Source of the DNA: Planctomycetaceae bacterium
GTDB lineage: Bacteria > Planctomycetota > Planctomycetia > Planctomycetales > Planctomycetaceae
Reading direction: 5' to 3'
DNA length: 64,000 nt
NCBI GenBank assembly: GCA_021732785.1
Contig: JAKFUG010000055.1
Span: forward strand, 1 to 64,000
The notes beneath the pieces are model-generated. The model was given only the letters and a program-made list of their open reading frames with translations. It had not been told where the DNA came from and ran no database searches. Shown here piece after piece: positions 17,219 to 26,343 of this stretch. The position numbers were made by a program, and so were the translations under genes. Every line of letters starts with the position of its first letter. The stretch's first letter is position 1.

Positions 17219-19651
17219 GTGACCGACGGGATCGCACCGCAGTTTGTGTTCAATGGCGCTGATTCTTCGGCGACGTTCGCGGTGATTGTCTTTGCAGTGT
17301 TGATCGCGATCGGCCTCGCGTGGCGGTCCATGCGTGCCGAGCAGGAAAGTGCTTCCCGAAACGTCGTGCGCGGCTGTTTTGCACTTCGTTGCGCGTCGTT
17401 GATGGTGCTCGGACTCCTGTTGTTGCAGCCCGCCTGGGCGTGGACGGTCACGTCGCGGCAACTCGGGCGGATTGTGATCGCAGTCGATGTTTCCGACAGC
17501 ATGCAATCAGCCGATCCGACTGCCGATGGGCGTGAATTGTTGCAATGGGGCCTCGGACTGGGCTGGCTCGATCGCCAAACCGTTGAACCCCAATTGGCAG
17601 CACCAGAAATCCCGCGCGATGCAGCTTTGGCAGCACGATTCAAGACATTACGCCGCACGGAAGTGGCAGCGCGGTTAGTGACCGATCCACAACACGGGGT
17701 GCATGCTTCCCTGTCAAAACTCGGTGAACTCGATGGTCAGATTTTTGCCGGGGAAGCGGCCGCCATCCCGTTTGCGGATCTCGCGGTCACCACAACCACG
17801 CCGCCGGCGTTGATTCAGCCCGCCACAACGCAGCTTTCCTCCGTCTTGCGGTCGGCACTCGCGGAAAATGATCGCAAGACGCTCGGCGTCGTGCTTTTCA
17901 CCGATGGCCGCGATGCTTCCCCAACCACGGCACTGGCGATGGCAAAAAATCTTGGAACCGGCGGCATACCGATCTACCCGGTGTTGATCGGTTCCACGCA
18001 TCGTCCGCGCGATCTTGCCATCCTCAGTGTCGATGCCCCCCTGGCGGCCTATCGCGGCGACCGACCGCAGATTGTGGTGACGTTTTCCGCCCACGGTTTC
18101 GAAGAGACACCCCTGATAATCACGCTCGTTGAGCAAGGGGTCGAGAGTTCGACGCAATCCCAAACCGTCGATGTGACCGGCAATGCACAAGCCGTCACCT
18201 TCACCGTCGCCCCGGACGAATTGGGACGGCATCGCTATCGGATCGCGATTGCTCCGCGACCGGATGAAACCCGCGCCGATAACAATGAACGCGAAGTGAC
18301 GTTGCAAGTGGTGGACGATCGGACGCATGTCCTGCTGGCCGACAGCGAACCACGCTGGGAGTTTCGTTATCTTGAAACGGCCTTGTCGCGCGATGAACAT
18401 GTCGATCTGCAAACGGTGCTGTTTTCGCAGCCATTTACAAAACGTCTCGAAGCGCCGTTCTTTCCGCAGCAGTGGCCCGCAGTCGAAGGCGACGCCGACG
18501 CGGGCCGATTTCCCTCGCGGGATCTCTTGATCCTGGGAGATCTCGATGCCCAGCAGATGCCGGTGGCGTTGTGGACCGATGTGGAAAAATTCGTCTCCGA
18601 ACAGGGGGGAACGCTGGTTCTGATTGCGGGGCGCGATCAAATTCGATGGTTGGCGACCAATCCGGTCCTAGGCAAGCTGCTGCCATTCACGAAGCCGCAG
18701 ATGATGTCTCCGAAGACTACCGGAACGGAAGCCGCGGGCTTGCAGGGGTGGACATGGCAACTGACTCCCGATGGCGAACGGCAAACTTTTCTGCAATTCG
18801 CCGCGGATGTGGAAACCAATCGGGCGGTCTGGTCGGTGTTGCCGGGGGCGACCTGGGCCTTGTCGGGGGAGCCCAAACCGGGGGCCACCGTCTGGGCGTG
18901 GGGACAATCGCCGAAAGTGGAAAATGGCCCGAACAGTCCCGCCGTGCCCTTGCTGCTCCATCAACATTTCGGGTTGGGGCAAGTTGTGTGGCTGGCGACG
19001 GACAGCACGTGGCGGTGGCGATTGCGGGCGGGCGATCAATTTCACCATCGCTTCTGGGGACAACTCGCGCGGTGGGCGGCGACGACGAAACTCGCCGCGG
19101 GAAATGAATTCGTCCAGTTTGGAGCGTTGCGGGCGAGTTACGCCGTCGGCGAACCGGTGATGTTACAGGCGCGTTGGTCGGCCGGATTCGCGCGACAGCA
19201 TCCCGAACGCCAGGCCAGGATCGAATTGCGTCGCGGCGATGTGGCTGTCAGTGAAGCCAAACTGACCGCCGAACCGCAGCGACTGTTGGTCTCGTCGGTG
19301 GAACTCGGGGCCTTGACACCGGGAGACTACAAGGCGCGATTGACCATCGAGGGTGTTTCCCCCGCGCCGAATCCCGTGGATGCCGAATTCACCGTCACCG
19401 CACCGCAAGGGAGCGAAACCGCCGATGTCACCGCCGATGCCGCATTTCTGGAGAGTTTGGCGCAAGCGTCCGGTGGGCGTCTGTTTCGGCTGGATGAGTT
19501 GGATGAACTTCCTCAGGTTTTCCCAGCGTTTGCGGCTATGTCTTCCCTGCCGAAAGAACGCCCCTTATGGGATCGCTGGCCCATGCTCGTCTTGCTGGTC
19601 GCGTTGCTGTCAGGCGAATGGTGGTTACGCCGCGCCGGCGGGTTGGTGTGA
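17219..19651 (+). CDS. VWA-like membrane protein
   Basis: An 810-residue protein starting at a GTG with AGAGGAG upstream. Two N-terminal membrane spans (about 18-35 and 56-75) precede a von Willebrand A-like domain with a MIDAS-type DVSDSMQSA (about 88-96) and later VVLFTDGRDASP. The centre contains segments resembling class I glutamine-amidotransferase-like domains seen in this family (LLADSEPRWEFRYLETAL, DLLILGDLDAQQMP). A C-terminal span (about 788-800) ends the protein. Such proteins are common in planctomycetes next to MoxR genes, although the MoxR genes here lie 11 kb away. Function unknown; probably an envelope-anchored assembly or sensing protein. Confidence 0.8.
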   Translation: MTDGIAPQFVFNGADSSATFAVIVFAVLIAIGLAWRSMRAEQESASRNVVRGCFALRCASLMVLGLLLLQPAWAWTVTSRQLGRIVIAVDVSDSMQSADPTADGRELLQWGLGLGWLDRQTVEPQLAAPEIPRDAALAARFKTLRRTEVAARLVTDPQHGVHASLSKLGELDGQIFAGEAAAIPFADLAVTTTTPPALIQPATTQLSSVLRSALAENDRKTLGVVLFTDGRDASPTTALAMAKNLGTGGIPIYPVLIGSTHRPRDLAILSVDAPLAAYRGDRPQIVVTFSAHGFEETPLIITLVEQGVESSTQSQTVDVTGNAQAVTFTVAPDELGRHRYRIAIAPRPDETRADNNEREVTLQVVDDRTHVLLADSEPRWEFRYLETALSRDEHVDLQTVLFSQPFTKRLEAPFFPQQWPAVEGDADAGRFPSRDLLILGDLDAQQMPVALWTDVEKFVSEQGGTLVLIAGRDQIRWLATNPVLGKLLPFTKPQMMSPKTTGTEAAGLQGWTWQLTPDGERQTFLQFAADVETNRAVWSVLPGATWALSGEPKPGATVWAWGQSPKVENGPNSPAVPLLLHQHFGLGQVVWLATDSTWRWRLRAGDQFHHRFWGQLARWAATTKLAAGNEFVQFGALRASYAVGEPVMLQARWSAGFARQHPERQARIELRRGDVAVSEAKLTAEPQRLLVSSVELGALTPGDYKARLTIEGVSPAPNPVDAEFTVTAPQGSETADVTADAAFLESLAQASGGRLFRLDELDELPQVFPAFAAMSSLPKERPLWDRWPMLVLLVALLSGEWWLRRAGGLV

Positions 19652-19730
19652 GAAATCCGAAGTGGCGTACTGGATCGTTTTCGTTGGTAGAATCGGGGGC
19701 ATGCTAGAACCGCAAGATGATCCTCCGGAG

Positions 19731-19987
19731 CCCCAACGGGGTGACATTCGATAGCCCAGCCCGCAGGTCTTCCGCAGGGCTGGGTTCGTAATCGCCATGC
19801 ACTTGCAGCCCCACCGGGGCGTGACTTTTTCCGGACAATACCGTCGCGCCCCGTTGGGGCTTGGTAATGTCTTTTGATCCGTTGACCCAGGGCTGCGCGA
19901 AGACGCTTCGCCGCTGGGCTATCGAATCGCGACTCCTTCGGGGCTGAAGGCCAACCTTTCCGCAAGCACCAGTCACCGGATGCACCC
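19731..19987. repeat. MITE-like dispersed element, copy 1
   Basis: The left end GCCCCAACGGGGTGACATTC plus GATAGCCCAG is the imperfect inverse of a right-hand segment near 19913-19945 (CTGGGCTATCGAATC then CTTCGGGGC). Inside lies another pair, GCCCCACCGGGGCG (19808-19821) against CGCCCCGTTGGGGC (19847-19860). The segment from GTGACT-TTTTCCGGACAA through CCAGGGCTGCGCGAAGACG to TTCGGGGCTGA is repeated at 59821-59965. The far end CACCGGATGCACCC (19974-19987) is the inverse of the other copy's left flank. No coding capacity; looks like a non-autonomous, palindromic repeat. Confidence 0.85.
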
Positions 19988-20112
19988 CACCCAGTCCTCA
20001 AAATCGAAATCCGCTTGAGTTCAATGGGGGGTTGGGCGTCTAATGGTGTCTTCCTGTACGGTGAAGTCACAAACCGTGCGAGGAAACCAGCGCGCTTTGG
20101 AAAGAACTCACC

Positions 20113-20823
20113 ATGTCCCGCCGTAATCTCGTTGCTTTTTTCGGTCCCGTCTGCATCCTCAGCGTGGTGCTGGGGAACTTTGTGATGGCCCAAACCGGCA
20201 GCTCGAAAGCGAAATCGAAAACAAAACCGGCAACCGGGACCGGCGTCCGGGCGCTCGATGCCCGCGTGCAGGAATTGCAGGAAGGGCTGCTGCGCGATGC
20301 CTCGGACATCGCGAAAGGTTACGAGGACGTCGGGGAATTTGACCGCGCGAAATTTCTGCTGGAAGTGCTGCAAAAACTGGATCCGAAGTTACCGGGACTC
20401 AAAGACAAGATTGATAAACTGACAGAAAAATCGCTCGATTCTTCCGAGTTCGAGATCGACATGGACGTCAGCAAAGGTTGGACGCCCGCCATCGCAATGT
20501 TGCAGAAAGATCGCCTGGTCCGCATCGAAGCGACCGGCGATTACAAATTCATTGCCACGCTTCCGGTGACCGCCGACGGGTTGGCAACCAGCGATAACGG
20601 GATCGATCTGTATCCCGGCGCTCCCGTGGGATCGTTGATCGGCATCATCGTGAACGCCGAAACCAACAAGCCCGGCAAGCCCTTCGAAATCCGGGCCAAG
20701 AAAGATTGGACGCCTCAGCAAGCCGGTTATCTTCAATTGAAAGTCAACGTGCCCACGGGTCACAAATGCACGGGGAAATTGAAGATCAAGATCAGCGGTG
20801 CCGGCAAAGTCGCCGGGACATAG
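20113..20823 (+). CDS. Secreted protein with possible carbohydrate-binding C-terminal domain
   Basis: A 236-residue protein with GGAAAG upstream of the ATG. Signal peptide (about residues 1-26, ending NFVMAQ), a Lys/Ser/Thr linker, then a helical segment (about 45-105) reminiscent of a TPR unit (DIAKGYEDVGEFDRAKFLLEVL). The C-terminal half is all-beta, ending with GSLIGIIV, FEIRAKKDWTPQQAGYLQLKVNV and CTGKLKIKISG, a layout that recalls PA-IL (LecA)-like galactose-binding domains. I would not assign a ligand. The gene follows the dispersed element; the next gene is an oxidoreductase on the same strand. Confidence 0.6.
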   Translation: MSRRNLVAFFGPVCILSVVLGNFVMAQTGSSKAKSKTKPATGTGVRALDARVQELQEGLLRDASDIAKGYEDVGEFDRAKFLLEVLQKLDPKLPGLKDKIDKLTEKSLDSSEFEIDMDVSKGWTPAIAMLQKDRLVRIEATGDYKFIATLPVTADGLATSDNGIDLYPGAPVGSLIGIIVNAETNKPGKPFEIRAKKDWTPQQAGYLQLKVNVPTGHKCTGKLKIKISGAGKVAGT

Positions 20824-20884
20824 CGGCCTCGCGACGAAGGGTTGAAGTTGGTCGTTCCCGGTTGTTCGCCGGGAAGGCAACGAG

Positions 20885-21868
20885 ATGGATTTCAAGGCCG
20901 GCGAACTCATGGGGACTGTGCAACAGAGTTGGCGACTGGCTATCGCCGGTTTGGGTCCCCGCGGACAGTTCTTCCGGGAGCGCTGGCGGCTTCTGAATCC
21001 GGAGCGGGTTGTCGCACTGGCAGATGACAATTCGCAACAGCGGCAGGCGATCGGTGCGACGACAATCCCCATGGTCCCGCTGGCGGAATTGAGTCATCAT
21101 CCGGGCGACTGCACCGCCGTCCTCGTGACGGTCCCTTTGTCGGATCGCGGTCCTCTCATCGCGGACTGCTTGTCATCGGGGTTATCGGTTCTGGTCGAAC
21201 CGCCGCTCGCGACCACGCTGGCGGAAGCCCGCCGTCTGTTGGAACTCGCGCATTCCCACGGTGTGGCTTTGCGCGTGATGGGATTGCGTCGTTCTGAGCC
21301 CGATTTTCTCGCGGCAACCGCAGCCCTTGGCACCGGCCGAATCGGTTCTCTTGGGGCGTTGCGCTGGTACACGGCGGAGTATGCCGTGTGGGCGGGAGAC
21401 GCCGCGGCGGAGTATCGTCGTGGTGAAACGCTGACGGTGGCCGGTCCACCGATTTTCGATCAACTCGCCGGTCTCACGAATGCCGTCCCGCGAACGGTTT
21501 GGGCCCGCGCATTTCTCGAAGAAGACTGCTTCGCAACCGATATCACGTTCGAAGACGGCAGCACAGCTCGGATTGAACTCCGGCGGATGTCGCGGGTGTC
21601 AATGCGGACCGGCTGGGTGATCGAAGGCGATACCGGAACGTATCATCAACGCCGGATCATCACCACGACCGCGGATGGCGAATTGGTTGACGAAGCGGTG
21701 CCGTTGTCGGGCGAGAATCCTGATCCGCTGACCGAGTTGGAAGCAATGCACGTGCTTGCCCCCCTGTCTGGGGAAGAGCAACGCCGCAGCCTCGTCGCGG
21801 CCGGGTTGATCGAAGCCACCCAGCGATCCATTCACACCGGTCTGCCGGTCTCATGGGACATGCTGTGA
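20885..21868 (+). CDS. Gfo/Idh/MocA-family oxidoreductase
   Basis: 327 residues from ATG 20885, or 319 from the in-frame ATG at 20909. The NAD(P)-binding start is LAIAGLGPRGQFF, followed by VLVTVPLSDRGPLIADCLSSG and VLVEPPLATTLAEARRLLELA (the EKP-type motif reads EPP). The C-terminal half is the usual alpha/beta dimerisation region. The EPP in place of EKP removes the Lys expected in the catalytic loop, so the activity may differ. It overlaps the queG start by 4-16 bases. Confidence 0.8.
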   Translation: MDFKAGELMGTVQQSWRLAIAGLGPRGQFFRERWRLLNPERVVALADDNSQQRQAIGATTIPMVPLAELSHHPGDCTAVLVTVPLSDRGPLIADCLSSGLSVLVEPPLATTLAEARRLLELAHSHGVALRVMGLRRSEPDFLAATAALGTGRIGSLGALRWYTAEYAVWAGDAAAEYRRGETLTVAGPPIFDQLAGLTNAVPRTVWARAFLEEDCFATDITFEDGSTARIELRRMSRVSMRTGWVIEGDTGTYHQRRIITTTADGELVDEAVPLSGENPDPLTELEAMHVLAPLSGEEQRRSLVAAGLIEATQRSIHTGLPVSWDML

Positions 21869-22992
21869 GTGCCACGACGGAATCGCTGGCCGCGCGATTG
21901 AAGTCCGAAGCGGTCCGCTTGGGGTTCGATCTGGTGGGGATCGCTCCCGCCGTTACGCCGCCGGGTTATCCGCAGTTGTTGTCGTGGCTCGAGCGCGGAT
22001 TCGCCGGTGAGATGCATTATCTGCCGCGCCGTGCGGCCGCTTACAAACACCCCGAACATGTTCTGCGGGGGGTCCGCAGTGTGGTGATGGTGGCGCTCAA
22101 TTACAAAGCGGAGTCCCAAGCGACTTCCACCGCAAAGGTCCCCGCGCGGGTCGCCCGGTATGCCCAGTCCGGGACCGATTATCACGACTTCCTGCGCGAC
22201 CGTCTGAAGAAACTCGGTGACTGGCTGCATGACCAAGTCCCGCAGTGCCGCACGCGGGTGGTTGTCGACACCGCGCCGCTGCTGGAACGCGATTTTGCCC
22301 GCCTGTCGGGGCTCGGTTGGTTCGGCAAGAACACGCTGCTGATTCACAAGCGGGCCGGCAGTTTCCTGTTCCTCGGCGGACTGCTCACCGACGTGGCTTT
22401 GGAACCGGACGAGCCGCACGCCACATCGCACTGCGGCACCTGCACGCGTTGTCTCGATGTTTGCCCCACGCAGGCGTTTCCGGAACCGTATGTTCTCGAT
22501 GCGACAAAATGCCTGGCGTATTTCAACATCGAACTCGAAGGACCGATCCCGCGCGAACACCGGGCCGATGTGGGCGACTGGCTGTTTGGATGCGATCTCT
22601 GCCAGGACGTCTGCCCGTGGAATCGGAAGTCCCCGGCGTCAACCGATCCCCTTGTGCAACCGCGGGCCGAACTCAGTCCGGCGGATGCCCTTTCGATCTT
22701 TACGATGTCGGAGAACGAGTTTCACGCGCAGTTCGCGAAGACGCCGTTGGATCGTCCCGGATGGAATGGCATACGCCGCACCGCGGCCATTGTGCTCGCC
22801 AACGGGCAATGTCGCGAGGCCATCCCGGTCCTGATCGCGGCGCTGGATGATGCGGATCCTGTGGTCCGCGGTGCCGTCGTGTGGGCGTTGCAGCAGTTCG
22901 ATGATGAAGCGGCGCGTATGGCGCTGCGGGAACGATTGTTGATGGAAGTGGATCCGAATGTCATTTCTGAATTGAAGGCGACCCAGCAATAA
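21853..22992 (+). CDS. queG: tRNA epoxyqueuosine(34) reductase QueG
   Basis: A 379-residue protein (a GTG at 21865 is an alternative start that would overlap the previous stop). It reduces epoxyqueuosine to queuosine in tRNA with a cobalamin cofactor and two 4Fe-4S clusters. The N-terminal domain (DUF1730) has VVVDTAPLLERDFARLSGLGWFGKN; ferredoxin-type clusters show CGTCTRCLDVCP (about 196-207) and CDLCQDVCPWN (about 249-259). The C-terminus carries HEAT/PBS repeats (IPVLIAALDDADPVVRGAVVWALQQF), as in full-length QueG. Complete. Its stop lies in a terminator-like hairpin. Confidence 0.96.
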   Translation: MGHAVSATTESLAARLKSEAVRLGFDLVGIAPAVTPPGYPQLLSWLERGFAGEMHYLPRRAAAYKHPEHVLRGVRSVVMVALNYKAESQATSTAKVPARVARYAQSGTDYHDFLRDRLKKLGDWLHDQVPQCRTRVVVDTAPLLERDFARLSGLGWFGKNTLLIHKRAGSFLFLGGLLTDVALEPDEPHATSHCGTCTRCLDVCPTQAFPEPYVLDATKCLAYFNIELEGPIPREHRADVGDWLFGCDLCQDVCPWNRKSPASTDPLVQPRAELSPADALSIFTMSENEFHAQFAKTPLDRPGWNGIRRTAAIVLANGQCREAIPVLIAALDDADPVVRGAVVWALQQFDDEAARMALRERLLMEVDPNVISELKATQQ

Positions 22993-23003
22993 GAATTGCT
23001 GGG
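22982..23003. terminator. Terminator-like hairpin, family copy 1
   Basis: CCCAGCAAT and ATTGCTGGG (9-bp perfect stem, 4-base loop) followed by CTTC. It covers the queG stop codon and lies 3 bases from the stop of the convergent gene at 23006. The same ACCCAG...CTGGGCTTC frame recurs at 25597-25618 and 30922-30943 with paired changes inside the stem. No long T-tract, so the mode of termination is uncertain. Confidence 0.7.
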
Positions 23004-23005
23004 CT

Positions 23006-23866
23006 TCAGGGGTTCGACGGATTGAGATCATCGTCCGGGAATTGCGGCGTGGGGATGTAGAACTGGCTGAGATCGAGCTTGCCTTGCGCTTCGCTCTCCG
23101 CCAGTTGAATCCGCTTCTCGATCCGCTGCAGTCGGATTTCCAATTGCGGCGGCAGCTTCATCTGCGAATCGGCCGGTTGCGCCCGCGGGACCGACGGATA
23201 ACCTAACTGCCGTTGCAGGGCGGCGAAGAGATACAACGGGTCTTTGCCACGGTTCGCCTTGGCGATGCGGCCTTCGGACTTGCCGAACAGAATGGGGGCC
23301 GGGGGAACGTAATCCGGCTGTCCGGCCCGGCGTTTTTCGTCGAGATACCATTCCGATCGGGCGTAGATCAGATCCGAGAACTCGTGCTCACCGAGCCGCT
23401 GGCGGATCTTGCGAACCCATTCGCGCCACAGCGTGTCATACAACGGATCGGTGGCCATGGCATCGAGACCGCGGTCGTAACCTAACCGATTCCGTGCAAG
23501 GCATTCGAACTGATAGACGAACAATCCCGCGGGGGACGCATTCTCACTGCGATACCTGGCTTCCCGTTCCAGAATGTGCAATGCCGTCCGTTGATCGAAC
23601 TTGGTTTTGTCTTCTTCCGATTTCTGCATCACGAACGTCTGGAAGGGGGCGAAGTAATGCGGCAGATGGACCATGCCGTCGCTCAAGCGGCCCTGGTGCA
23701 TCAACTCGCCGCGCATGACATCGATAGCCATCGGCAGCTTCGTGTTCGCCAGGACTTCTTCGCGCAGGCTTTCGAGGATCTCCTGCGCAGGCAGATTCTC
23801 ATCCAGCCGCTCGCCGAACGTGCGAAAGAAATACGCCTGCTCGATGTATTCCTCACGATCGAGCAT
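23006..23866 (-). CDS. Conserved hypothetical protein
   Basis: A 286-residue soluble protein with GGAGG 8 bases upstream of the ATG. It begins MLDREEYIEQAYFFRTFGERL, is rich in charged and aromatic residues (HYFAPFQTFVMQKSEED, EREARYRSENASPAGLFVYQFE) and ends in a short coiled coil plus Pro-rich tail. No cofactor motif, signal peptide or membrane span. I recall similar proteins only in planctomycetes and cannot name a function. It is convergent with queG and upstream of ruvX on the same strand. Confidence 0.75.
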   Translation of the reverse strand: MLDREEYIEQAYFFRTFGERLDENLPAQEILESLREEVLANTKLPMAIDVMRGELMHQGRLSDGMVHLPHYFAPFQTFVMQKSEEDKTKFDQRTALHILEREARYRSENASPAGLFVYQFECLARNRLGYDRGLDAMATDPLYDTLWREWVRKIRQRLGEHEFSDLIYARSEWYLDEKRRAGQPDYVPPAPILFGKSEGRIAKANRGKDPLYLFAALQRQLGYPSVPRAQPADSQMKLPPQLEIRLQRIEKRIQLAESEAQGKLDLSQFYIPTPQFPDDDLNPSNP

Positions 23867-23948
23867 TTTTTAGTGCCTCCGGCAGGTGGGGTCGGATTCA
23901 GAGAGATTGGCAATTCCTAATTTCTGATTGCCAATCGGTTCTTTCTTG

Positions 23949-24413
23949 TCACGATCGCTGATCGAGATATGCCTGTAGAATGATCTGCGCGGCGAGCCCA
24001 TCCACTCGGCCTTTATCGCGGCCGGGGCTTTCGCCCAGCATCGCGAGTTTCGCTTCGGCGGCGTGGGATGTCAGCCGCTCATCCCAGTAGATGACCGGTC
24101 TTCCGAGTGTCTTTTCCAGCCAGCGACCGAAAGTGCGGACAATCGCCGATTGCGGGCTTTCATCGCCACTTTTGAACAACGGCAGACCGATCACCCAGCC
24201 GACAATCGCATAATCATCGCGAAACCGTTTCAGATGGGCTTCATCATGGATGCGCGATTTGGAATCGAGCGTGCTGACCGGCATGGCCATCGTCTGGTCG
24301 GCATTCGAAACCGCCAGGCCGATGCGCTTGCGACCGTGGTCCACTCCGGCCAGCGCCCCGCGATCGGGAAACGGCTTCTGTTCCGTCGAAATGACCGCAG
24401 GGTTTTCTTCCAT
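23949..24413 (-). CDS. ruvX: Putative pre-16S rRNA nuclease / Holliday junction resolvase (YqgF/RuvX)
   Basis: About 154 residues from the ATG at 24413; upstream sequence in frame is not conserved. The RNase H-like fold shows the family motifs: AGVDHGRKRIGLAVS with the first catalytic Asp, WVIGLPLFKSGDESPQ, VIYWDERLTSHAAEAKL and the final GRVDGLAAQIILQAYLD with the last acidic residue. Length matches the family (about 140-150). The protein processes the 5' end of 16S rRNA in E. coli. It runs toward the conserved hypothetical gene. Confidence 0.93.
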   Translation of the reverse strand: MEENPAVISTEQKPFPDRGALAGVDHGRKRIGLAVSNADQTMAMPVSTLDSKSRIHDEAHLKRFRDDYAIVGWVIGLPLFKSGDESPQSAIVRTFGRWLEKTLGRPVIYWDERLTSHAAEAKLAMLGESPGRDKGRVDGLAAQIILQAYLDQRS

Positions 24414-24468
24414 CAAACCTACGATACCGAATCCGCGGAGTCTTTTGGAGGCGTGCAGTGACAAAGCC

Positions 24469-24502
24469 AGCACCCCGGCTGCTCAGAAGCAGCCGGGGTG
24501 CT
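24469..24502. repeat. 15-bp perfect hairpin
   Basis: AGCACCCCGGCTGCT (24469-24483) and its exact reverse complement (24488-24502) with a 4-base loop. It lies upstream of ruvX and is not followed by a T-tract on either strand. The gene-free stretch 24414-24806 holds this hairpin and the AAGTGCAAA inverted repeat; otherwise I see nothing coding in it. Confidence 0.8.
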
Positions 24503-24615
24503 TTCCGCGCGGACCAGCGCTTGACGCCTCCGGGCGGCGGCGCGTACGGTAAGGACTGGCGAAGAGTTGACGAGCGGGGCGACTTGAATCCCCGGTGATT
24601 CCGTGCTGTGAAAGA

Positions 24616-24732
24616 CAGTGCAAAGTGGTCAATGCAAAATGAAAAGTGCAAAGTAAAGAAGGTGGCGATGTTCCGGCGTCTTTCGCCTTTCTCATTTTGC
24701 ACTTTGCATTTTTCACTCTTCACTTTGCACTG
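24616..24732. repeat. AAGTGCAAA-type long inverted repeat, copy 1
   Basis: The left arm (24616-24654) is built of CAGTGCAAAGTG, CAATGCAAAATG and AAAAGTGCAAAG units. The right arm (24692-24732) is its approximate reverse complement, ending TTCACTTTGCACTG. The centre is GC-rich. The arms are much richer in A and T than neighbouring DNA. Related sequences lie at 27397-27506 and 56698-56738. Non-coding. Confidence 0.8.
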
Positions 24733-24806
24733 TTTTCATCCGAAATCGAATCACCGGCGGGACTCACATCCCCCGCTCGCCTGGTAGAGATTGATAGGTC
24801 ATCGAA

Positions 24807-25592
24807 ATGCTGGCGAAGCGGATTATCCCGTGTCTGGATGTGCATGCCGGGCGGGTGGTGAAGGGTGTGAACTTCCTGGAATTGCGGGACGCGGGAGACC
24901 CCGTGGAAATCGCGGCTCGGTATGAAGAACAGGGAGCCGATGAACTCGTCTTCCTCGATATCACCGCCAGCCACGAACAGCGCGGAATCATTCTCGATGT
25001 CGTGCGGCGGACATCGGAAGTCGTTTTTATGCCGCTGACCGTCGGCGGGGGCATCCGCACACTCGATGACATCCGGCAGTTGCTGAATGCCGGTTGCGAC
25101 AAGGTGTCCATCAATTCGACTGCGGTGAAGGACCCCGATCTCATCCGCCAAGCGGCGTTGAAATTCGGCAGCCAGTGCATCGTCGTCAATATCGACCCGA
25201 AGCGCGTGCAGAAAGACGGCCGCGAATTCTGGGAAGTTCACGTCAACGGCGGCCGCGTCCCCACCGGATTAGAAGCCGTGGCGTGGGCGAAGGAAGTCGA
25301 ACGGCTGGGTGCAGGCGAAATCGTGCTGACATCGATGGACGCCGACGGGACGAAGAACGGTTATGACCTGCCGATGACCCGCGCGGTGGCCGATGCCGTG
25401 AACATCCCCGTTGTGGCCAGCGGCGGAGCGGGACATCCGCAACATCTGTATGAAATCCTCACGGAAGGCCACGCGCACGCGGCCCTCGCGGCCAGCATCT
25501 TTCACTATGGCACGCACCCCATCGGCGAGACGAAGCAGTATCTCGCCGAGCGCGGCGTGCCGATGCGGTTTAATACGTTGACGCCGGTGTAA
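24807..25592 (+). CDS. hisF: Imidazole glycerol phosphate synthase cyclase subunit
   Basis: A 261-residue TIM barrel that makes imidazole glycerol phosphate and AICAR in histidine synthesis. Key motifs are [16 protein letters not shown] (catalytic Asp 11), [33 protein letters not shown] (second catalytic Asp), [17 protein letters not shown] and PVVASGGAG. Full length. No other his gene is nearby, so hisF stands alone with its own terminator-like hairpin. The HisH partner must lie elsewhere. Confidence 0.97.
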   Translation: MLAKRIIPCLDVHAGRVVKGVNFLELRDAGDPVEIAARYEEQGADELVFLDITASHEQRGIILDVVRRTSEVVFMPLTVGGGIRTLDDIRQLLNAGCDKVSINSTAVKDPDLIRQAALKFGSQCIVVNIDPKRVQKDGREFWEVHVNGGRVPTGLEAVAWAKEVERLGAGEIVLTSMDADGTKNGYDLPMTRAVADAVNIPVVASGGAGHPQHLYEILTEGHAHAALAASIFHYGTHPIGETKQYLAERGVPMRFNTLTPV

Positions 25593-25596
25593 GAGA

Positions 25597-25618
25597 CCCA
25601 GGGATCAGAATCCCTGGG
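25597..25618. terminator. Terminator-like hairpin, family copy 2
   Basis: CCCAGGGAT and ATCCCTGGG (9-bp perfect stem, 4-base loop) then CTTCCTT, directly after the hisF stop. Same family as the hairpins at 22982 and 30922. Confidence 0.75.
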
Positions 25619-25709
25619 CTTCCTTCGGTGGAGATGTTTTCGCGGGGTCGCTACGATCACGCTGCGTCACCGTCACCTCTTCTGGTCACTCCTGTCGCGG
25701 GATCATTTC

Positions 25710-26306
25710 ATGGCCTTGCTGGATCTGAACACGTATCTGATTAAAGAACACGCCGGGATTTTCAAGCTCTGCGACAAGTACGATATTTACGATCCGGAAA
25801 CGAACGAAAAGATCGGCCTCGCAGAAGAAAAGCCCGGTGGCCTGGTGACGTTTCTGCGACTGCTGGTCAACAAGCAATTGATGCCCACGAAGATCGTGAT
25901 TACCGAAGGCGACACCGATGAAGTCGTTTTCACGATTCGTCGCGGGGTCGGCTTTCTCCGGACGAAAGTGACCGTCAATAACGCCGACGGCGAACAGATG
26001 GGTTACTTCAAGAGCAAGATTCTTTCACTCGGCGGCGGCTTCCTTCTGTTCGACAACAACGACAAGCAAGTCGGCGAAGTGAAGGGGGACTGGAAGGGGT
26101 GGAACTTTAAGCTGATCAGCACTTCCGGCAAGGAATGGGGCACGGTGACCAAGAAATGGGCGGGGCTGGCCAAGGAATTCTTTACTTCGGCGGACAACTA
26201 TGTCGTAGCGCTGGCCCCAGAAGTGAGCGGCAATGTGGGACTGGTGACACTGTTACTCGCCGCCGGATTGGCGATTGATACCGTGTTCAAAGAGGGTAAG
26301 AACTGA
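25710..26306 (+). CDS. Phospholipid scramblase-related protein (LURP-one/Tubby-like fold)
   Basis: A 198-residue protein. The start LLDLNTYLIKEHAGIFKLCDKYDIYDPETNEKIG and the later VGFLRTKVTVNNADGEQMGYFKSK, SLGGGFLLFDNNDKQVGEVKGDW and SGKEWGTVTKKW match the bacterial scramblase/LURP-one-related family, a 12-stranded barrel around a C-terminal hydrophobic helix (GLVTLLLAAGLAIDTVF here). The role in bacteria is not established; membrane association is likely through the last helix. It stands 37 bases before the methyltransferase gene and may share its transcript. Confidence 0.8.
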   Translation: MALLDLNTYLIKEHAGIFKLCDKYDIYDPETNEKIGLAEEKPGGLVTFLRLLVNKQLMPTKIVITEGDTDEVVFTIRRGVGFLRTKVTVNNADGEQMGYFKSKILSLGGGFLLFDNNDKQVGEVKGDWKGWNFKLISTSGKEWGTVTKKWAGLAKEFFTSADNYVVALAPEVSGNVGLVTLLLAAGLAIDTVFKEGKN

Positions 26307-26343
26307 GTCCAACTTTGAACACTACGACGGACGAGACAAGCCG

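Noticed and set aside
24565-24600. tRNA T-arm-like sequence (CGGGGATTCAAGTC on the minus strand)
   Set aside because: The T loop is too long and no D or anticodon arm can be drawn around it.
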